This document shows, in pieces, positions 17,841 through 27,216 of a stretch of DNA of 64,000 nt (the stretch's first letter is position 1; each line of letters starts with the position of its first letter). Source of the stretch: Actinophytocola algeriensis (GTDB lineage Bacteria; Actinomycetota; Actinomycetes; Mycobacteriales; Pseudonocardiaceae); assembly GCF_014203735.1 (NCBI RefSeq), contig NZ_JACHJQ010000002.1, positions 805,224-869,223 on the forward strand. The letters are read 5' to 3'. Under the pieces are notes generated by a model that had not been told where the DNA came from, did not search any database, and saw nothing but the letters and a program-made list of their open reading frames with translations. Position numbers and translations under genes: made by a program.

Positions 17841-19035
17841 TGGTGCGTCAGGCAACCTTGGTTGGGTAATGGGTCCAGGTTCGGATGGGTGAGTCGGTGG
17901 CGAACGCGGTCTTGGGTTGGGCGCGGGCGTTGCGCCAGCGGATGTAGCCCTCGATCGCGGCGTTCTGTTCCTCGTGACTGCGGTGATCGGTGCCGTTGAG
18001 CGCGAAGTAGCGCAGGGCGGCGAACTCGGCCTCGATCCAGTTCAACCAGGAGCCGTAGGTCGGCAGGAACACCAACTCGACCTGGTGGTCGGCGCACCAG
18101 GTGCAGACCTTGGGGTGGCGGTGCGGGGAGAAGTTGTCGCAGACGACATACAACTTGTCTTCAGGCCAGCGGGTGCGCAGGATCTTGAGCAGGTCAAGGA
18201 ACTCGCGGTGGCGTTTGCGGTCCCGGATTCGGTAGAAGATCTTCCCGGTCGCCAGGTCCAGCGCGGCGAGCATGTGCATCACTCCGCCGTGGCGGTTGTA
18301 GGTCGCCCGCTGGCGCGCCGGCTTGGTGACCGGGCGCCAGGCTTTCCCTTTGCGGGGCTGGAGGTTCAACGGCCCGAACTCGTCCACGCAGACCACACGC
18401 CCGTCAGCGGGTGGGTGGTCGTAGAGGTCGAGGACACGGTGCATCTTCGCGATGAAGTCCGGATCCGTGGAGGCCTTCCAGGTCGTGGTGGTCTGCCACG
18501 AAACACCACCAGCGTGCAGGATCCGCCGCAGTGTCTCCCGGCTGATCGCCGCGACCGTGCCCCGGCCGATCAGATGCTCACGCAGCTTGGCCAGCGACCA
18601 CGTGGAGAACGCGGTGATGCCCCAGTCGGCGGGGGACGTCCTGGCGATCAGGCAGATCCGTTCCCGGATCTGCTCACCGATCACCTTCGGGCGTCCCCCG
18701 CTCCATTTTGGGTCCAGCGCGTCGAACCCCCGCTCGTTGAACGCGTGGATCACATCCCGCACATACTCGGCGCTGACCTGCAGCAACGAGGTGATGTCCC
18801 GAACCGTCTGACCTTGGCCGGACATCATGACGACGATCGCCCGCCGCAACCGGACCGGATCCTTGCTGGTTCTGGTCACACGCTGCAGCTTGCGGCCTTC
18901 CTCCATCGACAGTGCCCGGACGAACACCTCGGGTCGACGAGCCACAACCACCTCCCGCACTCGATCTGCAGGAGACAGCCTGACTCACCACCACCAAGAT
19001 CAATTACCGGGTCAACCTACTGAGACGAGCCACTA
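17838..19035. mobile_element. IS630-family insertion sequence (about 1.19 kb) with TA target duplication
   Basis: The element occupies about 17840-19033 between two TA dinucleotides (17838-17839 and 19034-19035). The ends form imperfect inverted repeats sharing the blocks GTGG, CGTC, GGTTG and GGTAAT. Removing it restores ACAACTAGTTGT, a 12-nt palindrome centred on CTAG, which matches the known preference of IS630 for CTAG with TA duplication. It holds one intact transposase gene. Confidence 0.88.
17848..18945 (-). CDS. IS630-family DDE transposase
   Basis: About 365 residues from GTG 18945, placed 5 nt after GGGAGG (GTG 18960 is an alternative giving 370). An N-terminal helix-turn-helix region (QTVRDITSLLQVSAEYVRDVIHAF) is followed by the RNase H-like DDE domain, with catalytic acidic residues in VCVDEFGPL, VVCDNFSPHRHPK and GSWLNWIEAEFAAL (the last Glu). 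The frame is intact from start to stop, so the element could be mobile. Confidence 0.95.
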   Translation of the reverse strand: MARRPEVFVRALSMEEGRKLQRVTRTSKDPVRLRRAIVVMMSGQGQTVRDITSLLQVSAEYVRDVIHAFNERGFDALDPKWSGGRPKVIGEQIRERICLIARTSPADWGITAFSTWSLAKLREHLIGRGTVAAISRETLRRILHAGGVSWQTTTTWKASTDPDFIAKMHRVLDLYDHPPADGRVVCVDEFGPLNLQPRKGKAWRPVTKPARQRATYNRHGGVMHMLAALDLATGKIFYRIRDRKRHREFLDLLKILRTRWPEDKLYVVCDNFSPHRHPKVCTWCADHQVELVFLPTYGSWLNWIEAEFAALRYFALNGTDHRSHEEQNAAIEGYIRWRNARAQPKTAFATDSPIRTWTHYPTKVA

Positions 19036-19094
19036 GTTGTCGCGGGTGGCCGGTTCCGGTGGGCCGGGTGTTCCGCGTGCCCGGCGAGTGGAGT

Positions 19095-19147
19095 GCCGTG
19101 AAAGGCGCGTTGTTGTCGTTGAGTGCCGTCAACGCGCCTTTCACGGC
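19095..19147. terminator. Perfect 18-bp stem-loop, probable bidirectional terminator or REP-like element
   Basis: GCCGTGAAAGGCGCGTTG (19095-19112) is exactly complementary to 19130-19147, with a 17-nt loop. A partial third copy (AAACGCGCCTTTCA, 19164-19177) runs into the stop codon of the next gene. It sits between convergent genes, as expected for a terminator, but the repeat structure also fits an interspersed palindromic element. Confidence 0.65.
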
Positions 19148-19174
19148 CTTGGGTGGTGCCGGTAAACGCGCCTT

Positions 19175-19858
19175 TCAGGGCCCCGCCGGAACCTCGTCGT
19201 CGTACGCGTCGTGCCAGTTCCACCACTCGTACGGCGGGGTCTGCGGATAGCCCTCCGGTGAGTCCTCCCACGACTCCTGCCGGCCAAGAGCCGTGATGTC
19301 CAAATAGGACCACGTGCTGCCCATCGCCTCGTCGCCGCGGTTGTTCACGTAGTACGTGCGGTAAACGCGGTCGTCGTCGTGGATGAAGGCGTTGGTGCCG
19401 TGGTATTCGGCGCATCCGAAGTCCGCGTCGAAGTCGTCCAGGAGGGTGTACCACGGCATCGTCCAGCCCATCCGGGCCTTCACCCGCTCGATGTCGGCCT
19501 GCGGCGCACGCGACGCGAACACGAGCGTGGTGTCCCGGGTGTTCAGGTGCCGGACGTCGGCGACCTGGTCGGCCACCAGTGAGCAGCCCTCGCACGCGTG
19601 GTCGGGCCAGCCGTGGACACCGGGCTCCAGGAACGCGCGGTACACGATCAGCTGCCGCCGCCCCGCGAACAGGCCCGGCAGGTCCACCCGGCCGGACGGG
19701 CCTTCGAACGCGTACTCCTTCTCCACCGCCACCCACGGCATGCGCCGCCGCTCGGCGGCCAGCGCGTCACGGGCCCGGGTGAACTCCTTCTCCTTGACCA
19801 GCATGCGTTCCCACTCGGCCTGCCACTCCTTCTCCTGGACCACCGGAGGCGTCTTCAT
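19175..19858 (-). CDS. DUF899 family (thioredoxin-fold-like) protein
   Basis: 227 residues starting MKTPPVVQEKEWQ. The repeated EKEFTRARDALAAERRRMPWVAVEKEYAFEG opening and the later RQLIVYRAF, ACEGCSLVADQV and FIHDDDRVYRTYYV segments are characteristic of DUF899 proteins, often annotated as predicted dithiol-disulfide isomerases. Only CEGC is left as a Cys pair. The start overlaps the stop of the upstream SRPBCC gene (ATGA), and it is the last gene of an ArsR-controlled operon. Confidence 0.88.
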   Translation of the reverse strand: MKTPPVVQEKEWQAEWERMLVKEKEFTRARDALAAERRRMPWVAVEKEYAFEGPSGRVDLPGLFAGRRQLIVYRAFLEPGVHGWPDHACEGCSLVADQVADVRHLNTRDTTLVFASRAPQADIERVKARMGWTMPWYTLLDDFDADFGCAEYHGTNAFIHDDDRVYRTYYVNNRGDEAMGSTWSYLDITALGRQESWEDSPEGYPQTPPYEWWNWHDAYDDEVPAGP

Positions 19859-20325
19859 CGGGTCACCGCCTTCTCCGGCACCTGGTGTCCGCCGTTCGCG
19901 TTCGGACGCCCGGTGCCGGTGGTGATCAGCTCCGGCAGGCTCGTCCGGACGTAGAAGCCCCAGGCGTTGACGCAGACGTCGTAGCACTCGTACTCCGACA
20001 CCAGGCCGTGGTGGGTGAAGCGGACCTCGGTGCCGCCCTCGGTGTCCGCGATCTCGAAGGTGACCGTGGTGCCGATCCACTCCGTCTTGTCCGTGGTGAA
20101 GGCGAAGTGATTGTCCAGGATCAGCCACTCCACCTTCCGGTCCGGCACGACCTCGGTCACCCGGACCTTGCAGCGGTGCAGGTCCTGCATGTGGTAGTCG
20201 AACTCGTCGCCGGCGGCCGCGGTGCCGCCCTCGACCTCCTCCGACCACCACCCGCGCACGTTCGTGATCGCGGCGAAGGCCTCGGCGGGGGTCCGGTCGA
20301 CGGTGAACGTCGTCGTGAAGCTCAT
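19855..20325 (-). CDS. SRPBCC/AHSA1-type protein
   Basis: 156 residues starting MSFTTTFTVDRTPAEAF. It has the SRPBCC (START/Bet v1) fold signature: an N-terminal beta strand, then ITNVRGWWSE, and a C-terminal helix with NAWGFYVRTSLPELI. Such proteins bind small hydrophobic ligands and are typically paired with ArsR regulators, as here. It overlaps DUF899 by 4 nt and lies 3 nt after the ArsR stop. Confidence 0.85.
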   Translation of the reverse strand: MSFTTTFTVDRTPAEAFAAITNVRGWWSEEVEGGTAAAGDEFDYHMQDLHRCKVRVTEVVPDRKVEWLILDNHFAFTTDKTEWIGTTVTFEIADTEGGTEVRFTHHGLVSEYECYDVCVNAWGFYVRTSLPELITTGTGRPNANGGHQVPEKAVTR

Positions 20326-20328
20326 GGT

Positions 20329-20658
20329 TCATCCCTCCAGGTGTTTGCGTAGTGCGTCGAAGTGGCCGTCCCAGTCACGGGCCAGCGCGGCCAGGTACTG
20401 CTGCGCCACCTGCATCGGCGCGGAGTGGAGCCGGTAGCGCACGCGGCGGCGCTCCCCCGGCTCGGCCGTGACCAGGCCGGTCTCGGTCAGCAGGTTGAGG
20501 TGTTTGGCGATCGCCTGTCGTGTGATCGGCAGGCGTGTCGCGAGGTCGGTGGCCGTCGCCGGGCCGCCCGACGCCAGCGCGGACAGGATGGTCCGCCGGG
20601 TCGGGTCGGCCAGCGCGACGAACACCTGCTCGGCGACCGCCTCCATGTCCGACGGCAC
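20329..20658 (-). CDS. ArsR-family winged-helix repressor
   Basis: 109 residues from GTG 20658, 2 nt after the previous stop (ATG 20646 is possible). ALADPTRRTILSALASGGPATATDLATRLPITRQAIAKHLNLL is a standard ArsR DNA-recognition region. No metal-binding Cys cluster is seen, so it belongs to the ArsR group paired with SRPBCC genes rather than the metal sensors. It probably binds the two inverted repeats in the operon promoter at 21109-21149. Confidence 0.92.
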   Translation of the reverse strand: MPSDMEAVAEQVFVALADPTRRTILSALASGGPATATDLATRLPITRQAIAKHLNLLTETGLVTAEPGERRRVRYRLHSAPMQVAQQYLAALARDWDGHFDALRKHLEG

Positions 20659-20660
20659 GG

Positions 20661-21092
20661 TCAGGCTGCGTCGAGGTAGGCGATCAGCTCGTCCAGCTCG
20701 TTCTTCCAGCCATCGGTGTTGCCGTCGAAAGCCGCGCGGTGCGCGTCGTCGGGCAGCTGCGAGAACCCGCTCTCGACCACGGTCAGCCGGGTGCCCGCCC
20801 CGGCGGGTTTCAGCGTGAACTCGACGTACGTGCGACGCGGGTCGGCCTCGGGCAGGCCGTAGATGTGCCAGGTGAACCCGAACACCTCCGGCTCCTCGAC
20901 CCGCTCGACCCGCATGCTGGCGGTGTCACCGCTGTCCCAGGCCATCGTCGCCGCGCCACCCGGCCGCAGGTCGATGGTCGCCTTGTTGCCGAACCACGCG
21001 CCGAGCCCCTCTGCCGTGGTCAGCGCGGCCCACACCTTCTCGCGCGGCTGCTTCAGCTCGACCACGCGCTCGATCCGATCCGGGAACCCCAT
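20661..21092 (-). CDS. SRPBCC/AHSA1-type protein, first gene of ArsR operon
   Basis: 143 residues from ATG 21092. The ATG three bases upstream lies only 1 nt from AGGAGG, so the second Met is the better start. RIERVVELKQPREKVWAALTTAEGLGAWFG and the FTLKPAGAGTRLTVVESGF strands are typical of the AHSA1 (Aha1-like) group. It is the first gene of an operon running to 19175. Confidence 0.87.
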   Translation of the reverse strand: MGFPDRIERVVELKQPREKVWAALTTAEGLGAWFGNKATIDLRPGGAATMAWDSGDTASMRVERVEEPEVFGFTWHIYGLPEADPRRTYVEFTLKPAGAGTRLTVVESGFSQLPDDAHRAAFDGNTDGWKNELDELIAYLDAA

Positions 21093-21108
21093 CATGCCTC
21101 CTCATGTA

Positions 21109-21155
21109 GCAACCCAACGGTTGCCACACTATTGCAACCGTTCGGTTGCGTCAAG
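21109..21155 (-). promoter_or_regulatory. Promoter with double ArsR-type operator
   Basis: Two identical inverted repeats GCAACC-N4-GGTTGC lie at 21109-21124 and 21134-21149, 25 bp apart. On the minus strand, TTGACG and TAGTGT with a 17-nt spacer form a promoter. One operator fills the spacer and the other lies just after the -10 box, an ideal repressor arrangement for the ArsR gene of this operon. Confidence 0.8.
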
Positions 21156-21175
21156 CGGGGAGGCCCAGGACGGGG

Positions 21176-22489
<1,314 letters not shown>

Positions 22490-22551
22490 CGTTCCCTCCC
22501 CGTTGGTACCGGCGCGTACCAAAGCGTACGCCGACCGGCGGGGAGGGAACG
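22490..22551 (-). promoter_or_regulatory. Hairpin sequestering the P450 ribosome-binding site, enclosing a palindrome
   Basis: CGTTCCCTCCCCG (22490-22502) is perfectly complementary to 22539-22551. In the P450 mRNA the 3' arm is CGGGGAGGGAACG, immediately before ATG, so the Shine-Dalgarno sequence is paired with an upstream anti-SD. The loop holds an inverted repeat TTGGTAC-N6-GTACCAA (22503-22522), which could be a DNA operator. The whole structure also starts 11 nt after the upstream gene's stop and could act as its terminator. Confidence 0.6.
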
Positions 22552-22561
22552 ACCCGCGACG

Positions 22562-23698
22562 TCAGCTCCAGATGGCCCGCGCCCACTCCGGGTGGTCGAC
22601 GAACGGGTTGCGGTTGTGCTGGAAGCGGTCGTAGATCACCTGGTTGCGGCGCTGCTCGAACGCGTCCGGCGGGTCCTGGGCGTGCCACGCGAGCAGCACC
22701 GACAGCCTCCCCATGTACGGCGCGGAGCCGTTGGCCACCGAGTTGTTCATCTCCAGGTCCGCGAAGCCGTCGGTGCCCTCGTAGCGAACCGCCATGTAGA
22801 AGATCATCCTGGCCACGTCGCCCTTGACGGCGTTGCGGGGTTCGAACGAGTCGGCGTCGGTGTAGCTGCCAGGGGCCTCGCTGACGGCCGAGCCGCCGTT
22901 GTCGAAGTCCTTGTTGCCGCGGGCGCTGTTGACCGACACGTCCTCGGGCCGCAGGTGGTGCACATCCGTGCCGGGGCCGGTCGCGGTGCCGAAGTCGCCG
23001 TGGGACTTGGCCCAGACGTGTTCACGGTTCCAGTCGTTCGCGTCGCCGCCGTTGGTGGTCTTCGACTGCGAGCGGCCCGAGTACAGCAGGATCACGTTGT
23101 TCGCGTTCGCCGGGTCCTGGTCGGTGGCCTTCAGCGCGTCCCACACCTGGTCGTAGCTGAGCCTCGCGCCGGTGCTGATGATGTCGTGCAGTTCGGCCTT
23201 CAACGCCGGGCCGGTGAGGCCGAGCGCCGACCGGTAGTAGTCGTCGTCGTCCGGTGGCGGGGTGGTGCCGCCCGCGGGCGCGAACGCGGTCGGGGACTTG
23301 AGGCCGGGGTGGGAGAAGTACGCCGAGAGCGACCCGGTGACGTCGAGCCGGTCGCCCATCAGGTCCGGATTGGACATCAGGCCGTAGTCCGCGCGGAACC
23401 CGCTCGACACCTGCACGTAGATCATCCGTGCCGTGCTGGTCTCGCCCGGCGCGTCCGCGAGCGCGATGGCGTAGTCGGACGGGAACGCCGACGTGACAAC
23501 GGTGTTGGTGGCGGTCGGCTGGCCGACCACGTACCCCCGAACGGTCGCCGACGCACCGGCCTGCTGGCCGATCGCCTGTGCGACGGTGAGTGGTGTGGCG
23601 GCGGCCGCCCCGGACGGAACCTGTAGTACGGCCAAGGCCAGCGCGGCGCCCACCACGGACGCGAGCAGCGGCCATCGCCTCATGCGAGCGATGTGCAC
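22562..23698 (-). CDS. Secreted bacterial endonuclease I family nuclease with N-terminal OB-like domain
   Basis: About 378 residues from GTG 23698 (AAGGGA 8 nt upstream; ATG 23683 is an alternative). A signal peptide (MRRWPLLASVVGAALALAV, cleavage after GAAAA) is followed by an OB-like domain (TVAQAIGQQAGASATVRGYVVG), a Pro/Asp linker PPPDDDD, and the endonuclease I domain. The catalytic signature is DWNREHVWAKSHGDFG, then DVHHLRPEDVSVNSARGNKDF. It is likely an extracellular DNase/RNase used in nutrient scavenging. Confidence 0.92.
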   Translation of the reverse strand: MHIARMRRWPLLASVVGAALALAVLQVPSGAAAATPLTVAQAIGQQAGASATVRGYVVGQPTATNTVVTSAFPSDYAIALADAPGETSTARMIYVQVSSGFRADYGLMSNPDLMGDRLDVTGSLSAYFSHPGLKSPTAFAPAGGTTPPPDDDDYYRSALGLTGPALKAELHDIISTGARLSYDQVWDALKATDQDPANANNVILLYSGRSQSKTTNGGDANDWNREHVWAKSHGDFGTATGPGTDVHHLRPEDVSVNSARGNKDFDNGGSAVSEAPGSYTDADSFEPRNAVKGDVARMIFYMAVRYEGTDGFADLEMNNSVANGSAPYMGRLSVLLAWHAQDPPDAFEQRRNQVIYDRFQHNRNPFVDHPEWARAIWS

Positions 23699-23833
23699 GA
23701 GTGGTGTCCCTTCCCCGACTTCGTTGGAAGAGTCGCACGAAAATTTCCACCAAGAAGCGCCCGAATGGAGCAGTTCACCGCGGGTTTCATGCGTTGGAAT
23801 CGTTGGGAGCACTGAAAGAGAGGTCGGGGGACC

Positions 23834-26122
23834 ATGCCCGTAGCCCGGATAGCCGCGTGCGTCGCGGCACTTGTCCTTGCGTTCGTCGTACCGGCGACCG
23901 CCCCGGCCCCGGCGGCCACCGCCGCTCCGGCCGGCATCGACCAGCGCACGCTCGGTGGCCGCTACACCGGGTCGAACGTGACGTTCCGCGTGTACTCGGC
24001 GGCCGCCACCCGGATGCGGGTCGACGTGTTCGCCGCCGCCACCGGCGCACCGGCGGTGACCTACCCGCTGACGGCGGACGCCGACCACGTCTGGTCGGTG
24101 ACGGTGAGCGTGGCCGCGCTGCAGGCGGTCGGCGTGACCGGCACCGTGTACTACGGGTACCGCGCGTGGGGCCCGAACTGGCCGTACACCGCGTCGTGGA
24201 CGCCAGGGTCGCCTGCCGGGTTCGTGTCCGATGTGGACGCCTCGGGCAACCGGTTCAACCCCAACAAGCTCCTCCTCGACCCGTACGCGCGCGAGATCAG
24301 CCACGACCCGCTCACCCCGGCGAACCCGGACGGCGCCCGCTACGGCACCGGCCCGGCCAACCGCACCACCGACACCGGGCCCACCGCGCCGAAGGGCATC
24401 GTGCTGGCCATGGACAGCACCGGCACCGGCACGAAACCGGTCCGCGCGCTCAAGGACGACGTGGTGTACGAGGTGAACGTGCGCGGCCTGACCCGCAACG
24501 ACCCTTCGGTGCCGGCGGCGTACCGCGGCACCTACCGGGGCGCGGGCATGAAGGCGCAGCAGCTGCGCACGCTGGGCGTGACGGCGGTCGAGTTCCTCCC
24601 GTTGCAGGAGACGCAGAACGACACGAACGACGTCGACCCGACCGGCACGGCGGGCGACAACTACTGGGGCTACATGACGGTGAACTACTTCGCGCCGGAC
24701 CGCCGGTACGCGGCCGACCGCTCCCCCGGCGGCCCGACGAAGGAGTTCAAGGCCATGGTCGCGGCGTTCCACGCGGCCGGTGTCAAGGTGCTCGTGGACG
24801 TGGTCTACAACCACACCGCGGAGGGCGGCCCGTGGAGCGACACGGACACGAGCACCTATTCGGTGTACTCGTGGCGGGGCCTGGACAACCCGACGTACTA
24901 CTCGCTGACCGCGGACCGGCAGCGCCCGTGGGACAACACGGGTGTGGGCGGCAACTACAACACGGCGAACCCGGCGGCCCAGGACCTGATCGTCGACTCG
25001 GTGGCGTACTGGAAGAACACGCTTGGCGTGGACGGCTTCCGGTTCGACCTCGCGTCGGTGCTGGGCAACACGTGCCAGCACGGCTGCTTCTCCTACCACA
25101 AGACGAGTTCGTCCACCGCACTGAACCGGTTGACGACGGAGATGCCGCCCCGCCCGGCGGCCGGTGGGTCCGGAGTGGACTGGATAGCCGAACCGTGGGC
25201 GATCGGCGACGGCACGTACCAGGTGGGCAACTTCCCGGCGGGCTGGGCGGAGTGGAACGGCAGCTACCGGGACTCGCTACGCCGGGACCAGAACAAGATG
25301 GGCGTCTCGCCGATCACGCCAGGGGAACTGGCGACCAGGTTCGCAGGCTCGTCCGACCTGTACGACGACGACGGCCGCAAGCCCTACCACTCGGTGAACT
25401 TCATGGTCGCCCACGACGGTTTCACGCTGGCGGACCTGTACGCGTGCAACGGGAAGAACAACAACCAGCCGTGGCCGTACGGCCCGTCGGACGGCGGCAG
25501 CGACAACAACGACTCGTGGGACCAGGGCGGCTCGGCGGCGGCACAACGCAAGGCGGCACGCAACGGCCTGGCGTTCCTGGCCCTGTCGGCAGGCACCCCG
25601 ATGCTCACGGGCGGCGACGAGTACCTGCGCCGGCTCAACTGCAACAACAACCCGTACAACCTGGACTCGTCCGCGAACTGGCTGGACTGGTCGCCGACCG
25701 CGGAGCAGACGACGTTCCACATGTTCACGCAACGCATGCTCGCGTTCCGGGCAGCACACCCAGCCCTGCGCCCGGCCACGTTCTACACGTCCAGCCAGCT
25801 CCAGTGGCTGACCCCGGCGGGCACCACCCCGGACGCGGCGTACTGGAACAACGCGGCCAACCACGCACTGGCGTGGAAGCTCAACGGTGCCGCCCTCGGC
25901 GACCCGGCAGCGGCACTCTACGTCGCGTACAACGGCTGGTCAGGCGATGTCACGTTCACGCTGCCCGCACCACCGGCCGGCACCACGTGGCACCGCGTCA
26001 CGGACACGTCGACGTGGGCGGAAGGCCCGGACCAGGTGCGGCTGCCGGGCACGGAGGAACCACTGGACGGCACGCCGTACCTGCTGAGAGAGCGCGCGGT
26101 ACTGGTGCTGACAGCGAAATGA
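23834..26122 (+). CDS. Secreted isoamylase/glycogen-debranching enzyme (GH13)
   Basis: 762 residues with signal peptide 1-33 (ALVLAFVVPATAPAPAATAAP), an N-terminal isoamylase domain (CBM48-like, about 45-160), the GH13 barrel and a C-terminal beta domain. Catalytic residues: nucleophile Asp405 in DGFRFDL, acid/base Glu453 in IAEPWAIG, stabiliser Asp528 in VAHDGFT. The length and DGFRFDLAS match secreted Pseudomonas-type isoamylase, which cuts alpha-1,6 branches of glycogen and amylopectin. ATG 23834 follows GGGGGA. Confidence 0.93.
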   Translation: MPVARIAACVAALVLAFVVPATAPAPAATAAPAGIDQRTLGGRYTGSNVTFRVYSAAATRMRVDVFAAATGAPAVTYPLTADADHVWSVTVSVAALQAVGVTGTVYYGYRAWGPNWPYTASWTPGSPAGFVSDVDASGNRFNPNKLLLDPYAREISHDPLTPANPDGARYGTGPANRTTDTGPTAPKGIVLAMDSTGTGTKPVRALKDDVVYEVNVRGLTRNDPSVPAAYRGTYRGAGMKAQQLRTLGVTAVEFLPLQETQNDTNDVDPTGTAGDNYWGYMTVNYFAPDRRYAADRSPGGPTKEFKAMVAAFHAAGVKVLVDVVYNHTAEGGPWSDTDTSTYSVYSWRGLDNPTYYSLTADRQRPWDNTGVGGNYNTANPAAQDLIVDSVAYWKNTLGVDGFRFDLASVLGNTCQHGCFSYHKTSSSTALNRLTTEMPPRPAAGGSGVDWIAEPWAIGDGTYQVGNFPAGWAEWNGSYRDSLRRDQNKMGVSPITPGELATRFAGSSDLYDDDGRKPYHSVNFMVAHDGFTLADLYACNGKNNNQPWPYGPSDGGSDNNDSWDQGGSAAAQRKAARNGLAFLALSAGTPMLTGGDEYLRRLNCNNNPYNLDSSANWLDWSPTAEQTTFHMFTQRMLAFRAAHPALRPATFYTSSQLQWLTPAGTTPDAAYWNNAANHALAWKLNGAALGDPAAALYVAYNGWSGDVTFTLPAPPAGTTWHRVTDTSTWAEGPDQVRLPGTEEPLDGTPYLLRERAVLVLTAK

Positions 26123-26231
26123 CCGAGACCGCGACGAGTGTCGAGCGTCGAGCCGAACCCGGTGCGCCGTGAAGCCGCGCGAACCGCGAACGCCCGGGGG
26201 CGTAAGCCCCACACCACACCCGAGGCTGCCT

Positions 26232-26316
26232 GCCATCCCAGAGACCCTGCCCCTCCGGCGAGGAGCCGCCGGAGGCAAACACCAGCAAGCAACCGGAGGC
26301 AAACACCAGCGAGGGC
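26232..26316. repeat. Dispersed intergenic repeat plus tandem pair of 18-mers
   Basis: GCCATCCCAGAGACC followed by TGCCCCTCCGGCGAGGAG (26232-26266) recurs almost exactly, inverted, at 50486-50520. Next to it CCGGAGGCAAACACCAGC occurs twice with a 22-nt period (about 26270 and 26292). The region lies after the isoamylase stop. Confidence 0.6.
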
Positions 26317-26332
26317 CACGACCACTATTTGC

Positions 26333-26360
26333 GAACACCAGTGTTCACAGATGCTACGGT
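26333..26360 (+). promoter_or_regulatory. TetR-type operator and -10 box of the SDR operon
   Basis: GAACAC-CA-GTGTTC (26333-26346) is an inverted repeat just upstream of TACGGT (26355-26360), which lies 7 nt before ATG 26368. This spacing suggests a leaderless transcript repressed by the TetR protein encoded third in the operon. Confidence 0.65.
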
Positions 26361-26367
26361 GAGCGCC

Positions 26368-27216
26368 ATGAGGCGCAGGACGACACTGGCCGGCCGCCGA
26401 GTACTGGTGACAGGCGCAGCACGGGGCATCGGCGCGGCGCTGGCCCGCCGCCTGCACGAGAAGGGCGCCCAGGTAGCCCTTCTGGGACTGGAACCCGCGG
26501 CACTGGCCGCGGTGGCACACGACTGCGCCGCCCCCTGGCAGGAGTGCGACGTGCGGAACCGCACCGCGGTCACCGAAGCCGTGGACGGCCTGGCGGAGAA
26601 GCTGGGCGGCCTCGACATCGTGGTGGCCAACGCGGGCATAGCCAAGCAGTGGTCCGTACTGCACGGCGACCCAGCGGTCCTGGAGACCACCCTCCAGGTC
26701 AACACGCTCGGTGTGTGCCACACCATCCAGGCGGCGGCCCGTCACGTGGCCCATCCCAACGGCTACATCCTCACCGTCTCCTCACTGGCGGCAGCCGTGC
26801 ACCTCCCCCTCCTCGGCGCCTACAGCGCATCGAAAGCAGCCGTGGAAGCGCTGGGCGACACCACCAGGCTCGAACTCGGCCCGACCGGCGCCAAGGCAGG
26901 CGTCGCCTACTTCGCCGAGCTGGCGACCGACATGACGACACGGGGCTTCGACACGAAAGCCGCGGCGGCGTTCTTCGGCACCCGCGGCACCCTCAGCCGG
27001 GTCACCCCGCTCGACGTGGCGATCGACGCGCTCGAACGTGGCATCCGCCGGCGAGCCGCGCGGATCTGCTCCCCGCGGTGGGCCGCACCGGTGCTGCTGG
27101 CCCGCATGCCGGTCCAACGCGCCATCGCGCTGCGCGCGCGAGGACCCCGCATGCGGGAAGCACTGGCGATCGCGGTGAAGGAAGACGTTCCGTTCACCAC
27201 CGAGCAGCCGGAATGA
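26368..27216 (+). CDS. Short-chain dehydrogenase/reductase
   Basis: 282 residues. The Rossmann motif TGAARGIG (about 15-22), VVANAG, catalytic Ser in TVSSLA and YSASK (Tyr/Lys) are all intact, so it is a functional NAD(P)-dependent classical SDR. The C-terminus is extended and basic (RRRAARICSPRW). ATG 26368 was chosen over ATG 26329 because the latter would lie inside the operator. The stop overlaps the next start (ATGA). Confidence 0.92.
   Translation: MRRRTTLAGRRVLVTGAARGIGAALARRLHEKGAQVALLGLEPAALAAVAHDCAAPWQECDVRNRTAVTEAVDGLAEKLGGLDIVVANAGIAKQWSVLHGDPAVLETTLQVNTLGVCHTIQAAARHVAHPNGYILTVSSLAAAVHLPLLGAYSASKAAVEALGDTTRLELGPTGAKAGVAYFAELATDMTTRGFDTKAAAAFFGTRGTLSRVTPLDVAIDALERGIRRRAARICSPRWAAPVLLARMPVQRAIALRARGPRMREALAIAVKEDVPFTTEQPE

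Noticed and set aside
23699-25099. Extension of the endonuclease frame to 25099
   Set aside because: It is antisense to the isoamylase gene, whose catalytic residues are all in place; the nuclease signal peptide begins near 23698.
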